DNA of 64,000 nt from Cupriavidus metallidurans CH34 (lineage in GTDB: Bacteria; Pseudomonadota; Gammaproteobacteria; Burkholderiales; Burkholderiaceae): contig NC_007973.1 of the NCBI RefSeq assembly GCF_000196015.1, positions 496,001 to 560,000 of the forward strand, written 5' to 3'. This document shows positions 17,929 to 25,028 of the stretch, piece after piece; position 1 is the first letter of the stretch; every line of letters begins with the position of its first letter. The notes below the pieces were generated by a model, which did not search any database, had not been told where the DNA came from, and saw nothing but the letters and a program-made list of their open reading frames with translations. Position numbers and translations under genes: made by a program.

Positions 17929-17947
17929 TTGGACAAACGTTGGACAA
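17929..17947. repeat. TTGGACAAA direct-repeat pair, right end
   Basis: ttggacaaacgttggacaa, matching the pair at 11138-11156, located just upstream of the integrase start. Candidate arm-type integrase site or integrase operator. Confidence 0.5.
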
Positions 17948-18058
17948 ACCGAAGTGAATGTGTCTATTGAGGCCCTTGCAGGGTTGACCTTCCGGGCCTC
18001 ACGTTACCTAGCAGGTTGGCAAGATTGGGCTGCATTTGGCTAAGATTTCCCTTTGAAA

Positions 18059-18538
18059 TCAAGCGCCCGCCACCCAATCCCCCGACTTGCCGCCGTGCTT
18101 TTCCAGCAGCTTCACGTTCCCCATCACCATGCCCCGGTCCACGGCCTTGCACATGTCGTAGATGGTCAGCAGGGCCACCTGCACGCCGGTCAGCGCTTCC
18201 ATTTCCACGCCGGTCTGGCCGTGGGTCTCGGTGCGGACGATGCAGGCGATTGTCGAACTCGGTTCGTCGAGTGCGAAGTCGACCGCCACCTTGGTCAGGC
18301 CAATCGGATGGCAGAGCGGGATCAGGTCGGCGGTTCGCTTGGTGGCCATGATCGCCGCCACGCGGGCGATGCCGAGCACGTCGCCTTTCTTGGCGCTGCC
18401 GTCGCGCACCAGCGCGAAGGTCGCGGGCAGCATCGTGATCGTGCCGGTTGCCACGGCGACGCGATGGGTGTTGGCCTTGTTGCCGACGTCGACCATATGG
18501 GCTTGTCCGGCGTTGTCGAAATGTGTGAGCTGGCTCAT
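18059..18538 (-). CDS. moaC: Cyclic pyranopterin monophosphate synthase MoaC
   Basis: 159 aa, normal length. Works after MoaA in molybdenum cofactor synthesis, converting 3',8-cyclo-GTP to cyclic pyranopterin phosphate. Family motifs: [13 protein letters not shown] with the conserved [23 protein letters not shown], and the basic [19 protein letters not shown] at the end. The C-terminal segment from about GVQVALL is inferred to derive from the inserted island rather than from the original chromosome, but the protein stays full length and keeps the conserved Lys residues, so it should be active. Divergent from the M48 protease gene. Confidence 0.97.
   Translation of the reverse strand: MSQLTHFDNAGQAHMVDVGNKANTHRVAVATGTITMLPATFALVRDGSAKKGDVLGIARVAAIMATKRTADLIPLCHPIGLTKVAVDFALDEPSSTIACIVRTETHGQTGVEMEALTGVQVALLTIYDMCKAVDRGMVMGNVKLLEKHGGKSGDWVAGA
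18066..18185. repeat. Direct repeat, right end of island (att-like)
   Basis: Partner of 10953-11072, lying in the coding 3' end of intact moaC; three mismatches in 120 bp, all on the stop-codon side of the identical 42 bp. Confidence 0.9.
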
Positions 18539-18611
18539 GGCGAAACAGGAGGAAATGTGTGCTGGGGCTTGCCCGATGGGAACGTCATCCGCAGGCCGCT
18601 ATCATAGCAAC

Positions 18612-20393
18612 ATGCCCAAGACCCTCCGGCCTTTCCGCCTGTCAGCCCGGCCGAGTGCTCGCCCACTCGCAGCCGCCGCGCCAGCCTCGCGCGCATCACA
18701 TATGACGCGTGCGCTGGCCGCCGTGCTGGTGCTGACAATGGCTGCTCCGGCGTGGCCTCAGGGCGTGCAGGGAACGGGCGCAAAGCCGGCAGGCACGACG
18801 AGTATTGCCCCAGCCGCGCCACCCCCTCCAAGCGACGCCAGCGATCAGGTCTACGACAACCTCAACCGGAGCGTGCGGGCCGGCCAGAAGTCCGAATTCG
18901 GGCTGCGCAGCGCCAACACGGTGGTGGAGAGTTCAGGCAATCAGTTGCCCGATCTTGGTGATCCGTCGACGGCTTCGCTGTCGCCGGATATGGAGAAGCG
19001 CCTCGGCGACCGGATCATGCGCGACATCCGCCGGGATCCCGACTATGTCTCCGACCCGCTTATGAACGACTACCTGAATGCGCTTGGTTACAGGCTCGTC
19101 CAGGCGGCCCGCCGGCAGAACATCTCGGGCTCGAACGGTTCGGGCACCTTTGCCACCGGCTTCGAGCTGTTTGGCGTGCGGGATCGCTCGATCAACGCCT
19201 TTGCCATGCCGGGCGGCTACATCGGCGTGCATACCGGGCTGCTGGTGCAGTCGGAGACCGAATCCGAACTGGCGTCGGTGCTGGGGCACGAAATCGGCCA
19301 CGTGATGCAGCGGCACATTGCGCGCGGCATCACCAATCAGAACCAGTCGATGTGGATCGCGTTGGCCTCGATGGTGCTGGCCGGCCTGGCCGCCACCAAG
19401 AGCGGCGATGCCGCGGCGGCGCTGGCGATGGGCGGGCAGGGCGCGGCCGTCGCGAACCTGCTTTCGTTTTCGCGCGGCGCCGAGCGCGAGGCTGACCGCG
19501 TTGGCTTCCAGATCATGACGGCGGCGGGATTCGATCCCCAGGGGATGCCCGACTTCTTTCAGCGTCTGCAACGCGTGATGGGCATTTCGGACAATTCCGT
19601 GCCGGCCTATGTGCGTACCCACCCGCTGACTTCCGAACGTATCGCCGACATGCAGGACCGCGTGAGTCACGTGCCCCCGCACAAGATTCCGAACACGCCC
19701 GAGTACGAGTTCGCCCGCGCGCGGGCACGCGTGATTCAGGAGCCCACACCGAACGATGTGCGCAACGTGCTGGCCGTCTTCCAGGCCCAGGTGAACAGCA
19801 ACACGTCCGCGGTGCGACTGCCGGCGGTCTACTACGGCATCGCCTTCGCCAATCAGCGGCTGGGCCGTTTTGCCGATGCCGAGAAGGCGCTTGCGGAGGC
19901 GCGTCGCCTCTACGGAAATATCCCGGGTGCGACGTCGGGCAGTCCGATGCTGGATGTGATGGCGGTGGAACTAGCGCGTGCCGAGGGGAGGACGCAGGAT
20001 GCGCTGACGCAGGCGATGGCCACGATGCGCGCGTTTCCGCTGTCTCACGCGGCGGCGCTGGCCTATGCCGACACGCTTGTCGCAGCGAACAAGCTAGACG
20101 ATGCCGTAGCGTTCCTGCGGTCCCGCACGCGCGAGGAAACCAGCCGATCCGAATGGTGGGAACTGCTCGCGCGTGCCTACGCGGCGCAAGGCAAGCGCCT
20201 GCAGCAGCATCAGGCGATGGCCGAGAAGTATGCGATGGATGGCTCGTACCAGGCAGCTATCGAACAACTCCAGATCGCGCGCAAGGCCGGTGATGGCGAC
20301 TTCTACACGTTGTCCGAAGTCGATGCGCGTCTGCATCAGCTACAGCTTCAGTTCAAGGAAGAGAAGCAGGACAACAAGGGGATGCCGAACTGA
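18612..20393 (+). CDS. bepA: M48 family metalloprotease with TPR tail, BepA-like
   Basis: Periplasmic zinc protease and chaperone for outer-membrane protein (LPS transporter LptD, BAM) assembly. 593 aa from ATG 18612. A hydrophobic signal MTRALAAVLVLTMAAPAWPQ begins at Met 31 (18702), so 18702 may be the real start. The zinc motif HEIGH lies at about residue 226, with the third ligand in SRGAEREADRVGFQ about 60 residues later. The C-terminal 250 residues have helical TPR-like repeats. It is monocistronic; a hairpin follows the stop. Confidence 0.88.
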   Translation: MPKTLRPFRLSARPSARPLAAAAPASRASHMTRALAAVLVLTMAAPAWPQGVQGTGAKPAGTTSIAPAAPPPPSDASDQVYDNLNRSVRAGQKSEFGLRSANTVVESSGNQLPDLGDPSTASLSPDMEKRLGDRIMRDIRRDPDYVSDPLMNDYLNALGYRLVQAARRQNISGSNGSGTFATGFELFGVRDRSINAFAMPGGYIGVHTGLLVQSETESELASVLGHEIGHVMQRHIARGITNQNQSMWIALASMVLAGLAATKSGDAAAALAMGGQGAAVANLLSFSRGAEREADRVGFQIMTAAGFDPQGMPDFFQRLQRVMGISDNSVPAYVRTHPLTSERIADMQDRVSHVPPHKIPNTPEYEFARARARVIQEPTPNDVRNVLAVFQAQVNSNTSAVRLPAVYYGIAFANQRLGRFADAEKALAEARRLYGNIPGATSGSPMLDVMAVELARAEGRTQDALTQAMATMRAFPLSHAAALAYADTLVAANKLDDAVAFLRSRTREETSRSEWWELLARAYAAQGKRLQQHQAMAEKYAMDGSYQAAIEQLQIARKAGDGDFYTLSEVDARLHQLQLQFKEEKQDNKGMPN

Positions 20394-20396
20394 TCG

Positions 20397-20417
20397 GCCT
20401 GGGTGATTGGCCCAGGC
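20397..20417. terminator. Hairpin after the M48 protease gene
   Basis: gcctggg / cccaggc stem (20397-20403 with 20411-20417), loop of seven bases, between two convergent genes; no T-tract, so a weak terminator at most. Confidence 0.45.
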
Positions 20418-20437
20418 GTGGGGAGAGGAGAAAAGCC

Positions 20438-21010
20438 TTACTCGGCTACCGGCGTTCGCACAAAGCCATAGCGCTTGGGTAATTCCGCTTCCGTCACCGG
20501 TTCGATGTCGATGTCGACGCCGTCGTGATGGAACACCCCCAATGTGGCGCCGCACGCTTCACCATGCCAGTCGCACGCCTCGCTGAACGCTTCGAGATCA
20601 TGGTCGTGCAGCAGCGCGACTTGCACGGCATTGTCGACACCCTGCACCGTGCCGGCGAAGACCACGTTGCCTTGCTCATCCGTATAGCAGGCGGTCGGCG
20701 TGAACGGACGGTCCGACGTCGTGGTCAGCCGGCCGTTGTGCAGCCTCGCCACCCACGGCGTGTACATCAGTGATACGAACACGCGCTGCGGACCATTCTG
20801 GAAGTACCACGCGCCGCGTTCGTCGTGCGTGTAGTTGCGCTCGATGAAACCGATCAACGCCTCGTGCCGGATCGGATCGCCCGAGAGTCCATGCTGCTGC
20901 GCGAACTCGTTGCGCATCCGCCATTGTCCGCGCCGGTCCAGTGCTAGCCAGCCGTAGCAGTACGGCACATTGGGCCAGCGCGCCATGGCCTGCTTGACCA
21001 CCTCATCCAT
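20438..21010 (-). CDS. Conserved Burkholderiaceae protein (DUF2946-like annotation possible)
   Basis: 190 aa, soluble, no signal peptide. Conserved-looking stretches are VPYCYGWLALDRRGQWRMR and YFQNGPQRVFVSLMYTPWV. I recall similar proteins in Burkholderia and Cupriavidus labelled DUF2946, but I am not certain of that label, and no catalytic motif stands out. It is the last gene of the minus-strand run that begins with ilvE. Function unknown. Confidence 0.7.
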   Translation of the reverse strand: MDEVVKQAMARWPNVPYCYGWLALDRRGQWRMRNEFAQQHGLSGDPIRHEALIGFIERNYTHDERGAWYFQNGPQRVFVSLMYTPWVARLHNGRLTTTSDRPFTPTACYTDEQGNVVFAGTVQGVDNAVQVALLHDHDLEAFSEACDWHGEACGATLGVFHHDGVDIDIEPVTEAELPKRYGFVRTPVAE

Positions 21011-21073
21011 GTTTGTCTCCTTCTTGTCTCTGCCAGTGTGGCGGTTCCGGCGTTGGGCCGGAGATGCGCCGCC

Positions 21074-22111
21074 TCAGGTGGCTGGTGTTGCTTGGGTCGC
21101 GCGCACGCTGTCGAAATAATCAAGGATGCGTGTGGGCAGCCATTCGATATGGCCCGCGAAGGGTAGCAGCGGCAACTGGCCCAGCAGACCCTCGCGTGGC
21201 GTCATGAAGCCGACGTGGCCGCCGTGCTCGGGCTGTTCCAGCAGCACGTCGGCGCTGACCTCGCGTGGGCCCGGCAGATGCCGGGCGGGCAGGAACGGAT
21301 CGTTGCGGGCGTTGAGGACTAGCGTCGGGACGCGGATCTCGCCGAGGATCGGTTTGCTCGATGCGCGCGCCCAGTAATCGTCCGTGTCGCGAAAGCCGTG
21401 CAGAGGCGCGGTCACGACGTTGTCGAACGCATAGAGATCGCGGCTGCCGAGCATCGTTTCCCGATCGTACAGACCTGGAAACTGTTCCAGCTTCGCCAGC
21501 GACTTGCGCTTGAGCGTCTGCAGGAACATGCGCGTGTAGATCATGTTGAAGCCACTGGACAGCGCCGCGCCGCCGGCGGCCAGATCCAGCGGTGCCGAGA
21601 CGGACGCGGCGGCGGAAAGGAAGTTCGCTCCGCTGCCTTCCTCGCCCAGATAACGCAGCAGCGCATTGCCGCCCAGCGAGATGCCCACGGCCAGCATCTG
21701 TCGTCCCGGTTGCACCGTGTGGACCTGATTCCGCACGCGTTCCAGCACCCAGCGGATCTCGGCCGAGTCGCCCGAATGGTAGAAGCGCGGCGCGATGTTC
21801 AGTTCACCCGAGCAGCCCCGGAAGTGCGGGATCACGCCTTGCCAGCCGCGCTCGCGCAGCGCGGCCATCAGCGTTTGCGCGTAGTGGCTGCGCGAATCGC
21901 CTTCGAGACCGTGGAACATCACCACCAGCGGCGCGCCCGGGGTGGTCGGGTGGGTGGTCCAGTCCAGGTCGATGAAGTCGCCGTCGGGGGTGTCCCAGCG
22001 TTCGCGCCGGAACACGATGCGCCGGTGGCGCGTGAAGCGTGCCGGCAGGATCGTCTGCGCGTGGCCACCGCGCAGCCACCATGGCGTTTGAAAGGCTTCG
22101 CCGAACAGCAT
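21074..22111 (-). CDS. YheT-family alpha/beta hydrolase
   Basis: 345 aa (UPF0017/AB hydrolase group 4). It begins with the family hallmark WWLRGGHAQTILP; the oxyanion-side HGLEGDSRSHY follows at about residue 68, the nucleophile elbow is GISLGGNAL (Ser about 145), the acid is likely in NARNDPFLP, and the His in EHGGHVGF. Predicted cytoplasmic esterase or acyltransferase-like enzyme; the physiological substrate of the family is unknown. Confidence 0.92.
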   Translation of the reverse strand: MLFGEAFQTPWWLRGGHAQTILPARFTRHRRIVFRRERWDTPDGDFIDLDWTTHPTTPGAPLVVMFHGLEGDSRSHYAQTLMAALRERGWQGVIPHFRGCSGELNIAPRFYHSGDSAEIRWVLERVRNQVHTVQPGRQMLAVGISLGGNALLRYLGEEGSGANFLSAAASVSAPLDLAAGGAALSSGFNMIYTRMFLQTLKRKSLAKLEQFPGLYDRETMLGSRDLYAFDNVVTAPLHGFRDTDDYWARASSKPILGEIRVPTLVLNARNDPFLPARHLPGPREVSADVLLEQPEHGGHVGFMTPREGLLGQLPLLPFAGHIEWLPTRILDYFDSVRATQATPAT

Positions 22112-22128
22112 GGCGTCTTGCGCGGGGA

Positions 22129-22569
22129 TCAGTGCAGTGCCTGCCCCGGAGCCGCCGCCACGGCCGCTACCTGCACGGCATTCGCCGGGCTGCAGTGGAT
22201 GTGGGCAAGGCGCCAGCCCTCGTGGTTCTGCATCAGCACGTAGGTGGTGTGCACGTAGAGGTCGGCCTCCACGCGGTCAGTGCCGAATCGCAGCGCTTCC
22301 GTCACGTCGAAGATCGACACGGCCAGCGACGCATGGCTGCTGGTCTCGATCGCATCGATCAGCACGGGCTGCTCCTCGAGCAACAGCGCGAATGCCTGGC
22401 GCAGTTGGTCGTGGCCGATCAGGCGCTGGCCGTCGGGCATCACGCACGTGACAGAGTCTTCATCCAGCCACAGCCGCAACGCGCCATCGGCGTCGCGCAA
22501 CTTCATGGCTTCACGGAAGGCATCGACGATGTCTTCGGCGGAATCGAACAGGCGGGCGAAACGAGGCAT
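22129..22569 (-). CDS. NTF2-like (SnoaL/DUF4440-type) protein
   Basis: 146 aa alpha+beta cone fold. The helix DSAEDIVDAFREAMKLRDAD at the start, VTCVMPDGQRLIGHDQLRQ and the C-terminal LAHIHCSPANA fit the SnoaL-like ketosteroid-isomerase superfamily. ATG 22569 is chosen since it lies just after the waaF stop region (22580), giving an 11-base gap; the frame is open further upstream into waaF. Probable ligand-binding or scaffold role; no specific reaction can be given. Confidence 0.85.
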   Translation of the reverse strand: MPRFARLFDSAEDIVDAFREAMKLRDADGALRLWLDEDSVTCVMPDGQRLIGHDQLRQAFALLLEEQPVLIDAIETSSHASLAVSIFDVTEALRFGTDRVEADLYVHTTYVLMQNHEGWRLAHIHCSPANAVQVAAVAAAPGQALH

Positions 22570-22579
22570 GTTGGATGAG

Positions 22580-23602
22580 TCAGGGGCGGTGCAGGAGCTT
22601 GCGCAGCTCGACAAATACCATTTCGGGCTCGATCTCCTTCAGGCAGCGCAGGTGGCCGAGCGGGCACTCGCGCTTGAAGCAGGGACTGCACTCGAGTTGA
22701 AGCCACATGATACTCGCTGCCTGTGACAGCGGGGGCGTGTGGCGCGGATCGCTGGAGCCGAAAACGGCTACCTGCGGCCGGTTCAGGGCGGCGGTGACGT
22801 GCATCAGGCCCGAGTCGTTGCAGACCGCGGCCTCTGAGAGCGCCAGCAGGTCCACGGCATCGTCGAGCGATGTCTGACCGCACAGATTCCTGACGAACGG
22901 CGCGCCTTTGACGATCTCGTCGGCGATCTCGGCATCTTTGGCCGAGCCGAGCGCGATGATCTGCGCGTACGGGAACGAGCGACGCAGCATCTGCGCCAGC
23001 GCGGCGAAGTGCGCGGCCGGCCAGCGCTTGGCCGGGCCGAACTCCGCACCCGGGCAGAACGAGATCAGACGTGTGCCCGGCGCGATGCCGAAGCGCTCGG
23101 CCGTGGCGGCCATGCGCCTGGGATCGCTCTTGAGCTTCGGGTCGGGAATCGACTCGGGCAGGCGGGCGCCGGGCTTGAGCGCCAGACGCGCGTAGTGCTC
23201 CACCATCGGCGGCCGCTTGTCACGCGGCGGATTGGCGTGGCGCACGTTGAGCATGCCGAAGCGTGCTTCGCCACGATAGCCGATGCGCAGTGGAATGCCG
23301 GCCAGAAACGGAATCAGCGCGGATTTCAGCGAATTCGGCAGCACGTAGGCCATGTCGTAGCCTTCGTGCTTGAGCTGTTGCGCGAACAGCAGGCGCGCGC
23401 TCAATTGCAGCTTGCCGTGTGCCAGATCGGTCGGGAAGACCTTGCCGATCTCCGGCATGCGCGCCAGCACGGGCGCCACCCATTTGGGGGCGAGCGCGTC
23501 GATCACCAGTTGCGGGTGACGGGCCTTGAGCAGCGCGAACAGCGGCTGCGCCATCAGCGCGTCGCCGATCCAGTTCGGGGCAATGACGAGGGCTTTTCTC
23601 AT
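22580..23602 (-). CDS. waaF: ADP-heptose:LPS heptosyltransferase II
   Basis: GT9 glycosyltransferase (340 aa) adding the second heptose of the LPS inner core at the cytoplasmic face of the inner membrane. N-terminus KALVIAPNWIGDALMAQPLF is the classical WaaF start; the ADP-heptose-binding region FCPGAEFGPAKRWPAAHFA and the C-terminal NDSGLMHVTAALNRPQVAVF are present, as is the Cys-rich LECSPCFKRECPLGHLRC. Start chosen at the family N-terminus. Located between a zinc-finger gene and an NTF2-like gene, as in related genomes. Confidence 0.96.
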   Translation of the reverse strand: MRKALVIAPNWIGDALMAQPLFALLKARHPQLVIDALAPKWVAPVLARMPEIGKVFPTDLAHGKLQLSARLLFAQQLKHEGYDMAYVLPNSLKSALIPFLAGIPLRIGYRGEARFGMLNVRHANPPRDKRPPMVEHYARLALKPGARLPESIPDPKLKSDPRRMAATAERFGIAPGTRLISFCPGAEFGPAKRWPAAHFAALAQMLRRSFPYAQIIALGSAKDAEIADEIVKGAPFVRNLCGQTSLDDAVDLLALSEAAVCNDSGLMHVTAALNRPQVAVFGSSDPRHTPPLSQAASIMWLQLECSPCFKRECPLGHLRCLKEIEPEMVFVELRKLLHRP

Positions 23603-23717
23603 ATTGTGGGTATTGCGTGGCCCTGTGATGCGGTGCCCGGGCATGTCAACGCCCCGGGGCGCTGGGCGGCCCGGGGCGTCAGGTCGAAACGACAGGAATT
23701 GGCGAGGGCCGGGCGGG

Positions 23718-23912
23718 TCAGTGATGACCCTTCAGTACGGTGCCCGGCTTGAGCTTGTACACGGTGCCGCAGTACGGGCACCTGACCTCGCCAGTGTCTG
23801 CCACGTCCAGGAAGACGCGGGGATGGTAGTTCCATGCCGGGGTGTTGGCCGTGGGGCAATGCAGCGGCATGTCTTCTGCGCCGATTTCTACGACGGATGC
23901 GGTTTGAGTCAT
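23718..23912 (-). CDS. Zinc-finger domain protein (zf-CHCC)
   Basis: 64 aa. C-terminal GEVRCPYCGTVYKL with CPYC, plus upstream LHCP and HPRVFL, give the Cys/His set of the NDUFS6-like zf-CHCC family. In Burkholderiaceae it lies between ilvE and waaF, as here. Role unknown; may bind zinc or assist an iron-sulphur or respiratory complex. Confidence 0.88.
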   Translation of the reverse strand: MTQTASVVEIGAEDMPLHCPTANTPAWNYHPRVFLDVADTGEVRCPYCGTVYKLKPGTVLKGHH

Positions 23913-23971
23913 GGTGTTGCTTTTCTGTCTTGCAGGGATGTCGATTGGAAATGCAGGGTCGGCGCCGTCGA

Positions 23972-24892
23972 TCAGACCAGCGTCAGCCACTTCTTGTACT
24001 TTTCGTCGGTGCCACCCACGGCCGCGAAGAACGCGTCCTGGATGCGCTTGGTAACGGGGCCGCGGCGGCCTTCGCCGATGACACGGTCGTCCAGCTCGCG
24101 GATCGGCGTCACTTCGGCGGCGGTGCCGGTGAAGAACGCTTCGTCAGCGCAGTACATCTCGTCACGCGTGATGCGTTTCTCGCGCACCTCGATGCCGAGG
24201 TCACGGGCGATTGTCAGCGTGGCGTCGCGCGTGATGCCGTCCAGGCACGAGGCCAGGTCCGGCGTGTAGATCACGCCGTTGCGCACGATGAACACATTCT
24301 CGCCAGAGCCTTCGCTCACGTAGCCTTCGGTATCCAGCAGCAGGGCTTCGTCGTAGCCCAGGCCGGTGGCTTCCTGGTTGGCCAGGATCGAGTTGATGTA
24401 GTAGCCCGATGCCTTGGCGCGCACCAGCGACACATTCACGTGATGGCGCGTGAACGACGAGGTCTTCACGCGGATGCCACGTTCCAGGCCTTCCTCGCCC
24501 AGATACGCGCCCCAGGGCCAGGCGGCGATCGCCACGTGAATCGTGTTGCCCTTGGCCGACACACCGAGCTTTTCGGAGCCGATCCACACCAGCGGACGGA
24601 TATAGCACGACTCAAGGTTGTTGGCGCGCACAACTTCGCGCTGGGCGGCTTCGAGCGTGGCCTCGTCGAACGGCATGGCCATCTGGAAGATCTTGGCAGA
24701 GTTGAACAGGCGGCGCGTGTGCTCCTTGAGGCGGAAAATCGCGGTGCCTTCCGGCGTCTTGTAGGCGCGCACGCCTTCAAATACACCCATGCCGTAATGC
24801 AGCGTGTGCGTGAGTACGTGAATCTTTGCGTCACGCCACTCAATCAGCTTGCCATCCATCCAGATCTTGCCGTCGCGATCTGCCATCGACAT
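23972..24892 (-). CDS. ilvE: Branched-chain amino acid aminotransferase
   Basis: 306 aa fold-type IV PLP enzyme interconverting Leu, Ile, Val and their 2-oxo acids. Motifs: HYGMGVFEGVRAY near residue 35, the PLP lysine in VRAKASGYYINSILA, EGSGENVFIV, and the phosphate-binding GITRDATLTIARDLGI. The ATG at 24892 has a gggag site 8 bases upstream; an in-frame start codon further out is less likely. First gene of the minus-strand run. Confidence 0.97.
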   Translation of the reverse strand: MSMADRDGKIWMDGKLIEWRDAKIHVLTHTLHYGMGVFEGVRAYKTPEGTAIFRLKEHTRRLFNSAKIFQMAMPFDEATLEAAQREVVRANNLESCYIRPLVWIGSEKLGVSAKGNTIHVAIAAWPWGAYLGEEGLERGIRVKTSSFTRHHVNVSLVRAKASGYYINSILANQEATGLGYDEALLLDTEGYVSEGSGENVFIVRNGVIYTPDLASCLDGITRDATLTIARDLGIEVREKRITRDEMYCADEAFFTGTAAEVTPIRELDDRVIGEGRRGPVTKRIQDAFFAAVGGTDEKYKKWLTLV

Positions 24893-25028
24893 GGTCGTCT
24901 CCCTCTGCAGCCCAGGTAAATGTCGCAAAGGCACCATTGTAAGCCGCGCGTCCTTGCGTGCCAACGAAGGGCGGCGGATAGAGCGTTCTACAATCGCACC
25001 TTCCGACCTTCCACCGTTCCGCAGCCGC

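Larger units (their letters stand above)
11031..18185. mobile_element. Degraded genomic island integrated in moaC
   Basis: About 7.1 kb bounded by identical 42-bp segments inside the duplicated moaC tail. Contents in order: att-like repeat, a TTGGACAAA-type repeat, an ATPase-DUF4435 gene broken by an IS256 element, a small membrane protein, an IS21 element, an integrase N-terminal fragment, a second TTGGACAAA-type repeat, and the other att-like repeat. The cargo genes have visibly lower GC than the surrounding core genes. Because the integrase is truncated, the island should not be self-mobile now. The exact crossover point inside the 42 bp cannot be fixed. Confidence 0.85.
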
